Part shown: positions 49,284-62,900 of the stretch, in pieces | Position numbering within the stretch: the first letter of the stretch is position 1 | Layout of the letters: each line of letters opens with the position of its first letter | Assembly: GCA_035582835.1 (NCBI GenBank) | Contig: JAYKAV010001809.1 | Location: forward strand, 494,832 to 558,831 | DNA length: 64,000 nucleotides | DNA from: Phoebastria nigripes | Taxonomy: Eukaryota; Chordata; Aves; Procellariiformes; Diomedeidae | Direction of reading: 5' to 3' | The notes under the pieces: generated by a model | Told to the model about the DNA's origin: nothing | The model's database searches: none | What the model saw: only the letters and a program-made list of their open reading frames with translations | Position numbers and translations under genes: made by a program

Positions 49284-52200
49284 TGCATGGATTGGTGTCA
49301 AGCTTTAGAAACTTTAAAACCCAGGACTGATTGATGCAATATATTTTTGCAAAAATGTGGTTTTTCTGAAGAGATCCTTTCATGTGTTAAGAGTCTGGAC
49401 AATGGAACACAGACATGGGACCATAGAGATAAAACTCAGGTCAAAAAAGGTATTTGCAAAAGAGTCTGCAATATTTCCCTGAACAGCTACAGTTTTTTCT
49501 GCAGTGCTTGCCTGCATAACTGAAAATATACAGAGGAATGAATTATTTTCATGGGGAAAAAACCACAAAATTAAGTTGCTTTGTATGTAAGTGATTTTCC
49601 TTCTAAAAATTAGATATGAAATTACCAATGTCATATAAATGGTATAAGACTTACGAGAAATGTAGTTTCCACAGCCTAGTCAGAAGTACTCAATCCTGTA
49701 CATCATGTACACCTGAATTATTCATCCATTACCTGGCCTTTCATCAGAGGGATTTTAGGCNTTGGAAGCAGTTGCTGTACAGATCACCTGTACAACTCCC
49801 ATACATGTAGGAGAGGTTACACCCAGTGCCCACAGTTCAAAGGCAAGCAAAGGCTGCTTTGACACAGGCACTGCTCTTTACAGTGAAGCTCCCGCTTCTT
49901 ACTTCAATACAAAATTCATGTAGGAATCTTTAAAATGTACACGTTTTAATTAAAAAGTACTCGGCATTTTTTGGAAAAGGGTGAATGTACTCTCAGGGAC
50001 TAATTCGCTAACCTTTGTCTCAATAAATTTTTCAATTCCTTTGGCTACCNATGGGCCTATGGATTACTGAAAAGCATATATTGTTGTATTGCNTGTGTAG
50101 TCACTGCATTGGTGATATTACCATTTTGAAGCACTTCGGATTATCATGGGTGTGAAATGTGCTTTGTGGTGAACATAATCTGCAAATCTGTTCCAGAACA
50201 CCAAGTGAGAAACAGATCACAGTTTAGTCAACACCTTTCAATACAAAATCAGTGATACTGCACTGATACTGCTAGCAGAGTTTCTGGGCACTACTGTAAT
50301 ATATATATATCATCGGAAATAAAAATAATAAAGAATAACATTTCCATGTGGATCTTCTTTCAATATGGAGAAAAGGCTAATCATGGGAAAGGCAAAGTCT
50401 TGTTTCTGTGGAGATGTGCAGTGGAATATTCTATAAAAATGTGCTGTGGCAGGTCAGTAACCAAGGTCTTGTCTACGTGGAATATGTTTTTTCCATATAG
50501 CCTAAGATAAGGGCCTAATGTGATGTTGTTGTGTCAATAGAATAAATTCTCCCCTCACTCTTCTGGGCACGTTGGCAGTCTTACTCTGCTATAAGTTTCT
50601 TTTGACATGTCTGCTACCTGGGAAGGGGTTGATTTTCTTGCCCTTGTGCAATGGTAAGAGAAGTAGAATTAAGAAAGCTTTGTTTGTATAATTATGAAAT
50701 TAAAACTGATGCCACAGACAAGCACATCCTTTTCCAGATCTGGCTGAGGTGGTGAAAAGGAGCTCAACCACCAGATCTCCTCACTGCCCACCAGAAAGAA
50801 GCCACTGCCTCCCCATGTACATACATCTGGTACCAGCACAGAGTGTTTCTGTATCTGCCTAAGAACAGCCAGGATCGTTAGCTCAAACCATCAACGTACC
50901 ACCTTAACCCAGCTGTCTTTGAAGTGGATGAGGAAGCCTCACCTGGGTGAGTGGTTATAAGAAAGGAGGGATGTTGCTGTCTCTAACTGGCATAACAGTT
51001 TGCAAGCGAACACCAGGCNTCCGGAGATTGAAAAGGATGGGTATGGAACAAAAGTTATCTCAGCATGAATTATTTAGTACTAAGNTTCCCTGCAGAGACT
51101 CTTGGTTTATGAATTTGAAGTACTGATATAGCATATCGTCATATGCTGGCTGGTTTTGACTTTGAACATACTGGGGTAGACAGTAATGCTCTCCTGTACA
51201 GTGGAAGCTCTTGGAACATGTGCTACATATAACTTTACACTTGCTTCAGAAAAAGGCTAGATTTAAAATGATGTTGGTGTTCCATCTTTGACTCTAACAT
51301 TTAGTTAGGCACAGGACTCAGAGCTGGGGAGTAGATGGAGAATTCAGTGATTTTTTTTTTCCCCCATGTGTTTCTGGCTGCAATGCCTCAGTCACACTCC
51401 AGCTTTCCAGAACAATAATTTAATTTACAAAAACCCTGGAACAATACTGGATAATAAAACTTGAAGAGCCACTGTACTCTGGACCTTTCCTGACACACAT
51501 GGAGTTGGGAAGGAGAGTGACTGCAACTCCAGAATTAGTGTCCTCCTCCAAAGTTTAACCCAAAACATACTCAGATTTAGAGGAGGAAAACATAACGCAT
51601 AACTTTAAGGCACGGTGAACTGAACGCCTGTGCCTGCTCTCTAGGTCCACTCCCTGGAAATGCTTTTAAACTCTGACTGATCCAGCTCCGGAGGGGCTGG
51701 AGAGGAGCTTCTGCACTGGGGAACGCATGCCATCCGGGGCTGCTGCTGCCAGCAAACACCCGCTCTGCGGCTGGTGGCACAGTGATGGCAAAGGCTGCCT
51801 TGCCAGAGGCAAAAAACCTGTCTCAGAGGCAGACNCTGTGTCACGGACATTTCTGTTTCTGTGTGGTGGTGTTGACACACGTGAAAAAAACATTTGCAGT
51901 GACAGTATCCTGGCTTCGTTAACCCTGCCAGTAATAGCAGATGAGTATTTGCTTCTCCAAAGAGAGCCTGGAGTAGTGCTGTATTTCTCTTTCCTATAAA
52001 CCAACTTGTGTTTGCAATGGGGTGGGTTATCGAGCGTCCTGGTCATACCACCGACCCTGTGAAAGCCTGCTTCTCTCATTGCTCATCCTCTGTGTAGGTT
52101 CAATAAATCTGTGCCTGCCTTTGGCTAATACATCAGGCTGAGGTGTTCGCCACTTCCACAGTGAGGAGGTTTGCTCCCCACCTCAGCAAATAGTTATTGC

Positions 52201-53260
52201 ACCTGACAGGTGTCACTCCAAGTGCAAAGATAAACTGAAGCCCCTAATCCTCACATCCTCACAATTTGTTCCTCATTCTTAATGAATATGGTTCTGGAAA
52301 ATCACTCCACATCATTCCCTTTAACAAGAAAGAAATTTTCAAAATTTACTTTACTGAGTGTTCCGTAGATTTTGGGACTGTAACCATGTAGCCATAACTA
52401 CCCCAGTTTCTCCCAAGTTGTTTTTGGTATGGATTCCCCTGCCTATGATTTTTTTAGATCCCCACATCTGTCCCCCATGGAAAGNAAGGATATTTCTGCA
52501 AAGCAGTTTGTCAGCTTACATTGTCTGGAATAATAAATATCTGTGATGGTGGGCCTCAGATACATGGATCTAAACAAATGGGCAATTCTTAGTTAAACTG
52601 TAAGAAACCATCAGTCCTTGCATAGTGACAGNGAGTGGTAACTCAGCCAATCAATCAACACCTGAGAGAAAGGATAAGTGAAANGGGTACCCACTGCCAA
52701 AAGAAGCCTCCTTTGCACAGACATCCAAACCTAAGCTGGATGTATCATCAGGCAATATGTTGTAATTATAGACAGACAGATTATCTATTACCAGAAATCT
52801 TTTTATTACATATTATTCTGACTCCATGGCAAAATCAGCAAGGGGTCACTCAACCCACCCCCCTGCTTTGACTTGACAGCCAGGAAGGTGGAATTAAATG
52901 GGAAGTCACTTTAATGAATTTGTGGCAGTATCAGTGGGATCAGCAGGATAAGAAGGTAGGAGTGGTGCAGGGGATCATAACTAGGGGAGGCAGGAATGGG
53001 AGAGAAAGGCAAAGCAATTAATCTTGTGCCATGAAAGGGAACGAGTCTAGTTCTATACTGGTGCACACTCAGAAGAGAACTGAGCCCTGGGTTAGGGAAG
53101 CCGTAGTGAGTGGAGGACCGCCACCAGGTACTGAGAGAGGCGAATGGAAAACGTTCTGCCTCACAGGCGATCAAAAGCAGATCCTGCCCTCATCGTTTCT
53201 TCTCTGCATTGGCTGGCAAATCTCTTTTTGTTATTTTACTTACAAGCAGGGCTAATCTCA
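49284..53260. other. Unassigned noncoding sequence
   Basis: No gene or transposon recognised. A short 'atatatatatat' run lies near 50300 and a T/C tract near 51351-51364. GC content rises at 51640-51850 with overlapping open frames on both strands up to 137 codons (51666-52079, minus), without a recognisable domain. N bases are scattered. Confidence 0.45.
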
Positions 53261-53425
53261 TATAGATACAGGTATAGATGTAGATATAGATATAGATGTA
53301 GATATAGACATAGATACAGATATAGGTATACGTGTACGTATAGGAATAGGTATAGATAGACACAGATACAGATACAGATACAGATACAGATACAGATACA
53401 GATACAGACACAGACACAGACACAG
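53261..53425. repeat. Graded hexanucleotide array, (TAGATA/CAGATA/CAGACA)n
   Basis: About 165 bp of six-base units drift in sequence along the array: 'tagata' and 'tagatg' types at 53261-53310, mixed variants with 'ggtata' and 'cgtacgtata' in the middle, then regular 'cagata' from about 53362, ending in 'cagaca' units at about 53405-53424. The array is followed by 'ccctgccctgccctcc'. The hexamer periodicity keeps frames open on both strands, giving spurious repetitive proteins. Confidence 0.92.
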
Positions 53426-56098
53426 CCCTGCCCTGCCCTCCCACGCAGCCCCCTGATACACCATCAGCAATAGCTACTAGATTAGCACCCGACAGGGTAG
53501 CCTTCTGGGAGCAATAAAGGGGAAAATAAAGCAAAAAGTGGTTAAGCACCATACGTAAGTTGGGGTTAGGCATATTTGGGGGGTTGGATGAGCAGACAAT
53601 CGCAGATCAGAGAGCCAGGAAAAGACTGAAGCTGCTGCTCTCTCACTTCACCCCTCCTGTGTTTTCTTCCCACGTTTTCACCTTCCCTTTTCTCTTTTCT
53701 TCTGTGATGGTGCAATTTCATGTTCTGCAGTGAAACGGCTGATTGCAGACAGGCCTTGGGAGAAGCAGCACAGACTTCCTTTCTGAAATGACAAAGAACC
53801 GATGAAGATCTGTGAAGCATTGGGAATAAATGCCACTCCTGTTTTTTTTAGTGTGTAAACACACAAGTTTGACTGCAGGTTTTTCTATTACTGACCTTGT
53901 GATCTTTCTCCAATGCCTTTATCTCTCCTTTTCTCTCCTGTACCTTCTGCTTCTTGCAAAAGATTTATTGGCAGTTGAAATTTTCATTATAAATATATTT
54001 GAAAAATTAAATGATTGTCGGTGTCAAAGGTTAGGAGTTCTTCTTTAAATATTACATGAATTCACGTGTGATTAGAAATAGATAAAGAGGTAGCAGGACT
54101 CTTTAACATTGCATGCAAGTAGCACCTTAGCCCATTCTAATTGCTTTCTTTTATCATGCTCACTCTGATTGCTCTCCAAACACGCACACATAGAACATGG
54201 AACAGATTGCAAAGTCTGCTTTTGGGGAGAAAACAGTCTAGTTAGAGGCCCCCTGGCCTTGAGAGGGATTTAGGGACTTAAGCTCAGGGCCATGCCTACC
54301 CACACAACCACCTCAGCCCGTTGCATCTAGTGACAGAAGCATCATGAGGTCTCTCCCGAGTCCAACTTGTGGCATCCCTTCAGGCCTGCTTGTTCACAGC
54401 TGTCCCCACGGTCTCACTCTGCTGCCGTCTCACTGCTCAGGACAGCTTGCCAGCATCATTCTCCTGCCTCCCTCAGTGCAGGCAGACTGCTCGGGGCTAG
54501 TACAACTAATTCAGAATCAGCTTTTACTGCTCCCCTTCCAACAGTGGGTTTTACCAGTTTTTCTCTTACGTGGAAATAAATGTAAAGTTTCCAGATCCTT
54601 GTCTGAATGCAACCTCATGTTAGGGAACACTTTCACATACTGATTGTGGAAAACTCTTTGACTTTNACTGAAGACATGGTATTAGCTGGTGTGTAACCTC
54701 CCAAATAAGGATGGAGCAGCAAGTTCCCATTTACCTCTTGGTAATTTCACCTAAAACTGAGGAACACACATTGGTAAGACTTACCTCAAAGAAGGGAAGA
54801 GGTTGGCTCCAGCACCAAGCAGCGGTACGATGGAAAACAATGCAAATGGCCGGGCCCCCTCCCCAAGCACGCAGGACCTGCCCTTCTCACGTCTTTGAAA
54901 CGAGAGCATTTCAAGTCCTGAACACTGATGGACAGCCAGTGCTGGCTAGCTGTGAAGAGACCAGTTTGAGCCCTTGTCCTCCAAAACCACAGACAAAGGC
55001 TCTGAGCTCGTTACGTGCAATCAAGTTCCTACGGCTTAGCCAGATGCCGCATGTCCACTGAGCAATGATATATGACTGGATGCACATTCTTGGGCCACTT
55101 CAGTTGCAAAGTAAAATGGATGAATTTAAAATCACCACAAAAAGAAATGGGAAAGTCAAACCTAACCATTTCAAAAATTTCCCACAAAAATAAAAGCTAG
55201 AAATGGATGGATTGTCACAGAGTGTTTCAGTGGAAATGAAACTGGTCTCTCGGAGAACACTGTTCATCAACATGTTTTTGGCCAGTTCTGTCAAAACAGG
55301 CTTTGACAGAAAATGTTCTTTGTTTTTTTTACCCAAAGGCAAATGAAAGAGACAAATCTATGGCTCTCTGACACTAGTGTCTGCCGGATAACTTCTAACG
55401 ATTTGTTTGCCTTATCGGGCAAGAACTTAAAAGGCTTATTGCGTGATCGCAAATAATAGCTAGTGATATTCTTAAGTTGTCATTTAAAATTAGGCCATTA
55501 CAGCAGAACCTACTGCTTTATGACGAAATACAAAGAAAAATACCAGATATGGAATAAGCAGCCTGAAAAACTAACCAGGACACAAGAAAATTACAACTTT
55601 GAAAAGCACAGAACAGGAAGAAAGCTCTAAATACTTAGTTATTTAATTAGAGCTTCAAAATTTTCTAAATTAGAAAAAACAGCACCTGTGCTTATTTTTT
55701 ACCTTTACCTTTCAAAGAGTAAGAACATGTCATTTTAGAAGAAGAAAACGTTTCCCAATACAATATAACTTTCATTTTTCAATATTGGTAATAATAACAA
55801 TGTGTTTATTTTTCTAAAGAACACAAACCAATGAAATTTCTGTACTGAACAAAAAAGCACTATATCCAGGAAAGTCTCAAAAGGGCAACTTGGCTTCATA
55901 ATCAAATACCAAAATGATTTTGAAAAATCTAATAATCTACCATCTCCCAGCAATAAATAATACATCCAGCAAACACAAACTTAGAAGGAAAAAAGTCTTC
56001 AATCACAGTAATAGTTCTCCTGCTGCCCGGTATATCAAATTACCTTTTCCTTTTCAAAACAATATATTTTCCCAATCCCATTTATTCCTATAGCCTCT
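53426..56098. other. Unassigned noncoding sequence
   Basis: No gene or transposon recognised. GC-rich parts at 54290-54500 and 54800-55050 give open frames of 99 and 116 codons without recognisable domains. Confidence 0.45.
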
Positions 56099-56240
56099 GG
56101 GCCAGGTTCTGATCTCAGATACACTGTTCAAATCCAGAGTAACTAAACTGAAATCATTCCTTTCAAGTGGGACATTTTCTCTGGGTTAAATAGGAATTAT
56201 TGACCAATGGAGCTGCACAAAGAGATTACACAGAGGTAAT
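56099..56240. mobile_element. Short sauropsid-type inverted-repeat element
   Basis: It starts 'gggccaggttctgatctcag' (56099-56118), then 'atacactgttcaaatccaga' and 'gtaact'. This closely follows the left half of the 'ggccagattctgatctcagttacactggtgtaaat...' family. Downstream, 'accaatggagctgcacaaag' and 'agattacacagagg' fit its right half, but the right terminal repeat is not clear, so the end is approximate. No coding capacity. Confidence 0.55.
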
Positions 56241-56714
56241 TTTTGTGTTTCAAAGCATGAACTCTCTATACTGAATGCACCACGTAACATTGACTTAACT
56301 GAGCATTTGCCTAGACAGACATATTGCAATACTATTTTAAAAGCTGCCTTTCTTCGTGTAGCATACAGATTTTTTTTCCTTTCTTTGGTTTCAATGCTAT
56401 TTAAATACAGAGAAGTGAGACTGAAAGGAAGAGTCCTGTGAAAAGATAAACTCTGCAAGAGATCCAGCCCTTCCCAGACAGGTAAATCTCTGAATCATCC
56501 AATAACCTTCAAAACCCCACCTGATCTGAACGATCACCACAAGTCAACCGCTCCCATTTCTACCACCAGCCACGTTGTCCTGGCATGGTAACGTGCCTCC
56601 AGCTGGCCTAGGAGGTGTTGGTGGTCTCCTCCTGCCTACAGTGCTGAGTGCTGTGCTAAGGTACTGGTTCATACTTCTCCTGCTCTCACAGTATTAAGAG
56701 GGGAGTTGTAGAAA
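56241..56714. other. Unassigned noncoding sequence
   Basis: No gene or repeat recognised. The 3' tail expected for the CR1 fragment at 56715 is not visible here. Confidence 0.45.
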
Positions 56715-56960
56715 TTTCACAGCCTCTCTGGGTAACGTATTCAGTGTTGCAACGTCCTCCTGATGTTTTTCCTAATGTCCAGACTGAACCTCATGAGCTG
56801 TGATTTGTGGCCACGGCCCCATATTATACCATTAGCTATTTCATCAGGAAAGTTTGCACCCATCATCTTTGAAACTGCCTTTAAGTAGTTGCAGGCAGTT
56901 GTTGAATTGCTCCAAGGCCTCTTCTCACCAGACTTGATAAGCCCAGCAAAGCCTCCCCAG
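56715..56960 (-). mobile_element. CR1 LINE 3'-region fragment
   Basis: The plus strand follows the antisense of the CR1 region downstream of the RT: 'cacagcctctctgggtaac' (56718), 'gtttttcctaatgtccagac' with 'tgaacctcatgagctg' (56764-56799), 'tgaaactgcctttaagtagt' (56870) and 'cagacttgataagcccag' (56929). The tail end (lower coordinates) and the upstream coding part are missing or unrecognisable. It is more diverged than the 43885 copy and appears to belong to a different CR1 subfamily. Confidence 0.72.
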
Positions 56961-58896
56961 GGCAGAGCTAAGGCGGCACTGTGAGATGACAGTAGCTGAA
57001 AAGATGGAATAAGTGTCTCACAAGGTTTGGAGATGGGAAGCTCTGAGGAGTGGAAAATATGCAATGTTCACAACAGCACNAGTACATTAAATATATTAAA
57101 TCAGTGTGCTTTTGGTGCAGAAGAAAATAAGTGATGTTTAGTCTAACAGTGCAGCTCCTACCGCTGCCAGTGTTCTTCCTCAGGCACCTTCAAAGGAGTT
57201 CTCCTCTCCTTGCCACCTTCAGGTTTAAAAATGAACCAAAGAGGGAGAAGGGAATGTGGAGGGGCTGGGGGGGGAGGGCATTTATTGAATGAATTGAAGG
57301 CAGCATCCAAACCTAGTTCTGATTACAAGCGTCAAGCCTTTTCTGAAATATCTCAGAAGAGTGGAAGTCTGGACAGATTTATGGGTGTGCCTACTCCACT
57401 GGTTTTTATTTTGGAGGTGTATATATATNAGCAAAGATTAAAAGCCAAAACAAATGTCTAAATCATCGTATATTGGTGGTACAGTGGGATAAATACAGCA
57501 CAGACCTCAAGATTCTAAGTAATGCTGATTGTAAAAGATAATTTCATCTTTGCATTCACCTCACTGAGACTTGGGAAAAAATGCCTTAAGAATTATGAGA
57601 ACAATTTCACCTGTACTATTACCTCCTCTCAATTCTTAAAGTGTTCATTTCCTATTTTGACGTGGATCACATTAAAAAGAGAATGCATTATAGACTTGAA
57701 TGTGTTTTTATTTAATACAAGATACCAACAGAAGGTGGTCATACCGCATGCCAAAACCCAGAACTTCATAATGGTAATACCACCCCCTAAAAAACATTAC
57801 CAGTAGTAAAAATACTGCCTTCCATTATCGGACTCCCTCCCATCTGACAGGTCCAAAACCGGTACATGTACAGGAATCATTTCACCATTATTAAAATACA
57901 GCTGTGATTACTATATTACTATATTGCAAAATACTGCCACGGAGCCTTTTTGAAAGATAATGTTAAGGCAGGCCACTTGTAAGGNCAAGGAGAAACTTAA
58001 GATAACTTTGTAAATATAAACTTTATAACTTTATAAATCAGCAGATTTATAAAAAGTGGTTCTTCAGTGACTACAAATAGTGGGGATCATATTTTACATC
58101 TCCTCCAATTGACATAGATTGGATTCATGTATGTACAGAATGTCCAAAGTCTGAGGCATCCCTTGTATAAATTATAGACATAAATAAAATCAGTCAATAA
58201 CATCCTTCTATCCAGAGAATTAACCCTATAAAATCTGACTTTTTAATCTACTCCTTGCTGGCAAACAAAGATTTAGTGTGCCCATGTGCATTTTAAGCAA
58301 CTTGACTGGTCAACCAACACATGTACCAACATGTGCCGGGAGTACCAGCACAAGTTTGGCTGGATTTTGTGCAGTTTCATCATACAACAAAAGCACAAAA
58401 AAAGATGATTCTGCAGGTAATCAATATCTGGAGGGGATGTCAGTGATTATATTTTTGATTGCACTAGGATCTCAGCAAATATTCCTGAACTTTTCCCCAA
58501 TCCCAAAGGAAATGCCAAGCATTGATAACATCCAATTTATGACTTTAGCAATTGCCATCAGTGTTTGTTTCCTGCAATCTGGCAGGCACTGTATATCCTT
58601 TACAAATAACAGTTGTATCTGACTAATCTGCACATGACTGTGCTGAAGTAGTTCTGACCTGATCACATGCCTGTCCATGCATAACTGAAATATTCAAACC
58701 AAAGCACTTTCCTCTAGACTATAATGCCTATATAGCAAGATCTGGCAGAATCTTTAGACCTTTGCATGTTCTCTCCATATAACTGAAGTTTAAAAAAAAA
58801 GATTTTCAAAGCTCCTGGAGTTTGTTTCTTCCCTCAGGATGTGCCCAGTAGAGCTATCGGTTAAGCACGCTCCCTTGTTTCCTATGATAATACTGA
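56961..58896. other. Unassigned noncoding sequence
   Basis: No gene recognised. A G-run ('gctggggggggagggc') lies near 57263 and the sequence is otherwise AT-rich. An open frame of 114 codons (58278-58622, plus) has no recognisable domain. Confidence 0.45.
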
Positions 58897-58952
58897 TGTA
58901 CATTTGTAAAATCAGTGGAGTTATATTAGCAAATGCCTGATGTGAGAGGATT
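58897..58952. mobile_element. Possible fragment of a short sauropsid-type element
   Basis: 'gtaaaatcagtggagttata' followed by 'ttagcaaatgcctgatgtga' resembles the middle and right half of the 'gtaaatcagtggagttacacc...' family. Only about 55 bp and no terminal repeat, so the call is tentative. Confidence 0.35.
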
Positions 58953-59880
58953 GAAAAGCATGTACAAAGGAGATTTGGATTTGATTCTGCTAATCCTGCT
59001 TCAGACTGGGGAGCTTGAAAACATGATGTGATCCATTTTTAAGAGTTAGCAGTATTTTCTAGATTTAGAGCATTTCTGACCTCTCTGAAATGTACAGGCT
59101 CTTGTATCAACACAGGTGGGCATCNGTAGAGTCCATGCTTATATAAATTTGTTATTTGGATTCTTTATTATTTAAAAGTGATCCCAGTCAAAGAAAAAGA
59201 CAATTCACTTGTTTGATCAAGAGTTTTATGCAAGTAGAAATGGTAAGCAGAAAGTTTCCTCCTTAGGAGTCTAATGCTTTTCTAGTGCTGATTACAGAAC
59301 ATGAAAGACACACTCTACCTACCTTGCTCAGGATAATAAATCACTAAATTGGAAAGCTTCAGTTACCTTACAGATTTTGATAACAACATTAATAGAATTA
59401 GCAGCTTATCTGCCTCACCAGGAGATTGTTAAAAACAGAAGCTGCAGCAACAAGAAAAAAAGTAAAAAAAGATAGACACACCCCTATTTTTATGGCCGAA
59501 CCTGGTTGTATTTCTTACATTTGACAGTAAGGTAGTAATTGTGCTTTCTCTTGTTCTCTTGTGAAATTATACAACCCTTTTTTAAAACAATGGAAGAAAT
59601 TCTACCCATTATTGTCTGCTTGTTCGGGTTTCATGCATAATTAAAACTGGACAAAGGCAGCCTCTGATCAGACACTAACAAGCAGAATCAAAAGAGTCCA
59701 GCAGCAACCTGGTGCTGATAAACAGGAATTCTGAAGGGCTGATAAGCAGAAAGCCATTGTTATCCAGGAGAGGATTTACTAGCCTCTCTTTGGTTTGTTT
59801 GCTGGCTTCAGGGCAGGATCATCTTCTGTAAAAAATATTGAGTTTTAATTGCTCTTCAGTATGCCCAGGTTCAACCAGTC
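58953..59880. other. Unassigned noncoding sequence, part possibly under constraint
   Basis: No gene. The stretch 59490-59830 has no repeat I recognise and contains closely spaced words resembling transcription-factor sites ('cataattaaaactgg' for homeodomains, 'gctgataa' twice for GATA factors, 'gccattgttatcc'). This is the look of a conserved enhancer, but the judgement is by eye only. Confidence 0.3.
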
Positions 59881-59930
59881 TTGAAGCCAGTCAGATTTCC
59901 ATCAGTTTCAGTGGGATTGAGATCACACTG
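59881..59930. mobile_element. Possible right-end fragment of a short sauropsid-type element
   Basis: 'cagatttccatcagtttcag' followed by 'tgggattgagatcacac' resembles the '...ttcccattgacttcaatgggattgagatcaggcc' end. Short and diverged, so tentative. Confidence 0.35.
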
Positions 59931-62900
59931 GAGATGTGAGAAAAACCCTACATCTTTCCTCTTTCCAACCCCACCTTTGTGCAGCATTCAAGTGAATTTG
60001 AAGTCTGCTCTGAACTGAACTCTTCTTTGCTTTTTCACCCCCTGCCCTTAAAAAAGGGATAGATTTGAATTTTACCACTTCTATGCAAAAACGGGAAGCA
60101 GTATGCAGTAAAAAAAGATGTCTCTGAAGCTGTTAAGAAGTGTGGGTAAAATGGGAACGGGTCCTACTCTCAGTCTGGCTGTGTGAAACCAAAGCAGGAT
60201 TTAGAAGCTCCTACAAAAATAACTCATGCTGGCTCATGTTGAAGTGTGAGGAAGATAGTGAGAAAGGTGACATTTTCCCCCAGGCTGTACAGAAGAAGCA
60301 GCTATTCTGGGAGCAATGCAGTATCTCACAGCTGATGTGTGTCTCCTGACAGCATACAGAGCAGTTAGATCAGCATAGCTAAGGATGCCATCAGTGTGCT
60401 TCCCCACCCTTAGACAATGTCTTTTCTCTTAGTAAACAACAGCATTGTTGCGTGAAGAACCTACATATTCCATGTGCATATTCCTAGTATCCAGTGTGCT
60501 CCTGCAACCTCTGCAGTTGTCCTCAGCCTAAGACAGACTTCACCTTCTGGGCCCTGGAATAGGGAGGAGAACAGGGTTAAGCAACTCAAATAATAGTAAG
60601 GTTACTGCTGGTGTTGATGCTCATCTGATTGTCTCACATCGCTGATACACTGGACCGGATGTGGAAGAACCGAAGCCACAAGGCAGGACAAATTGCCTTA
60701 TAAGACATTTGCACCCATTGCACCCAAAACAGATGTTGATGGGCTGATGTTTACACTTAAACTGAATGCAGAAATAACATGCTTTTGAGGGAACACTGTG
60801 CCCTTTCTAAGTATCTCAGAAAAGTACCCTACAAGTAACCTAAGTACCCTACCCTCTCAAATAAGCAAAGAGTAGGTAGGGGAAAGGCACAGGGAGAGCC
60901 AAAGCAGAGTTTGGTTGTCCCCTGGGCATGTAAACTCCCTTTGAAGTCCCTAGAGGTCTAGCCAGGAGAGCCTGAGAGCCCAAAGAGCAATTCAGTCTGC
61001 CCCAAGGCAGACACCCAAGGCTTGGTTCAGGGGCCACATAACAGGAACCCAACCCAACAGAGCCTCTCTAACTCCCTTCCTTGTGCTGACCAGGACTCTC
61101 TCAGTTACCTGTACATAAAGTCTGGTGATGTCTGAGACGCCCTGGGTCACCCCTGCTCTCCACAGGTGTGGGTCCCCAGCAGGCACTGTGTCATAGATGC
61201 CACCCTGTGCAGTTGCCTGTGGTACCCCAGGGCATCTCAAGTAGATGTCTGTGATTAAGCAATTGAATTGACTTATGTTTTAGAAACTGAACTCCAAGAA
61301 AAAACCACAGAAGCAGCATTTTGTAAGGAGTTTTATTCANTGCTCGTCTCAGGTATGTACCAGAAAAGGACTTTGTGCAGCTAATGTTGTCTTTGTAGGG
61401 GCAGCAGCGGTAAGAGCACAAACCCAGCTCATTTACAAAAACTGACTTAATGAAATCCCTTGGGACTTCACCTCACAATTGGATGGAGTGGGGAAAGCCT
61501 GAAAACCAGACATCTGCCAGACCCAGGAGGCCTCAAGATCTTGACCTTAATGTTCCCTACCACAGGTGCTATCTGTCTTCCAGTCAAACATCTGAAAGAA
61601 AGGAAACAAAAAGATCTCTCAACATTAGCTCCACAGAACAGAGTTAGGACAGGGCTGACATACCATAGGTTCCTTTGGAGGGGTGGGGGATTGCCAAGGC
61701 AAAGGTTGAAGTTAATNATCTTTTAAGTGATTATATTTAAATGTCTTTGTTTGGGGGTTCTGGCTCTCTGGAAGACTCATAAAAGCCTGATTGATTACTC
61801 TTGCCATCTCCGATTACAAAATTTCCCCACAGTTTTAAATCAACCTGGGGTAACAAGGGCTTGGAAGTTTACTAGAAAACTGTAAAATACAATTCATTTT
61901 TTACCTTGCTGCAAAGACATGTGAATAAATCTAATAGACCTATGACAGCTCATAAACTATAGGAGATACCTAATTCATTAAATATTGCTAACTATTAACA
62001 TTTGTAACAGCAGGATGTAATGTACATGCATACGTAATCTCTGGTGGTCAACATACGGTGTGTGAGTAGTTACAATGCCAGCCCAAACTATGCAGCAGGC
62101 TCCCTTCTGTGTTAGAAGATTTATCCAGAAAAAATATTTTTAAATAGTCTTCTGCTCCTCTGTAACTTTATAGTCACTGAACATTAATGGCTGGATGAAA
62201 ATCAAAACTTAGAATTAAAATATAAAATCAAAATACATTTCAAAGATTTTAGGTCTGTGTTCTGAAATATTTTCTCTTTTTCGTGACCATTAAAAATACT
62301 TCCTGGAGCTCATTTCACACAGCTCACAGTTCTGTAGACGCCATTCTGTTTTGTTAAAATACAAATTCCCAGTCTATGGAGTGAAATCTTACAATCTGCC
62401 TTAGAAGCTTTTCTTCAGCTTGAGGACTCATGTGAGTAAAGCAAGAAGGATTTGGCAATGTTTTTATTTTGAAGTAAAACTACTTGCAGGAAATTTGTTT
62501 CTAATATAGCTTTATTTCTATTTCCGAGTCATTTACAATCCTATGCAGATTTCTTAAATAGTATTTGTTATTTTCTGTTATTGTATATTTTTATTATATT
62601 AATGCCTAAAGACCTTTACGAGGTTTGCAATCCCACTGTAGTAGATGATTAATAAATAGAAAAAAAGATAATGCGCNCCCTGCAGGCCTTACAGTTGATA
62701 AAGATTTGCTTAGTTGCTGAGAGAAATAATTTTCTGCATGCGGCTTCTTTGAAGCTATTCATTTCAGCTGTCCACTGCAAGGCTTGCTCTGTGTCCTGCA
62801 TCACAGGCTACTTATTTTGTTCCCTAACTGGATGACAAACTTTTTAAGCAATAGAAAGATGAATGGTGAACAGTAAATAGTACATTTCCTANAGGAATTT

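Noticed and set aside
48928..49383. Minus-strand open frames of 112-151 codons with a regular G-R-E-G-K repeat
   Set aside because: Direct translation of the (TTCCC)n microsatellite and spanning an N gap; not a gene.
51666..52079. 137-codon minus-strand frame in a GC-rich patch
   Set aside because: Contains an N, has no domain, and is overlapped by open frames on both strands.
53190..53573. 127-codon minus-strand frame rich in alternating V/S and Y/I residues
   Set aside because: Translation of the hexanucleotide array, which has no stops in several frames.
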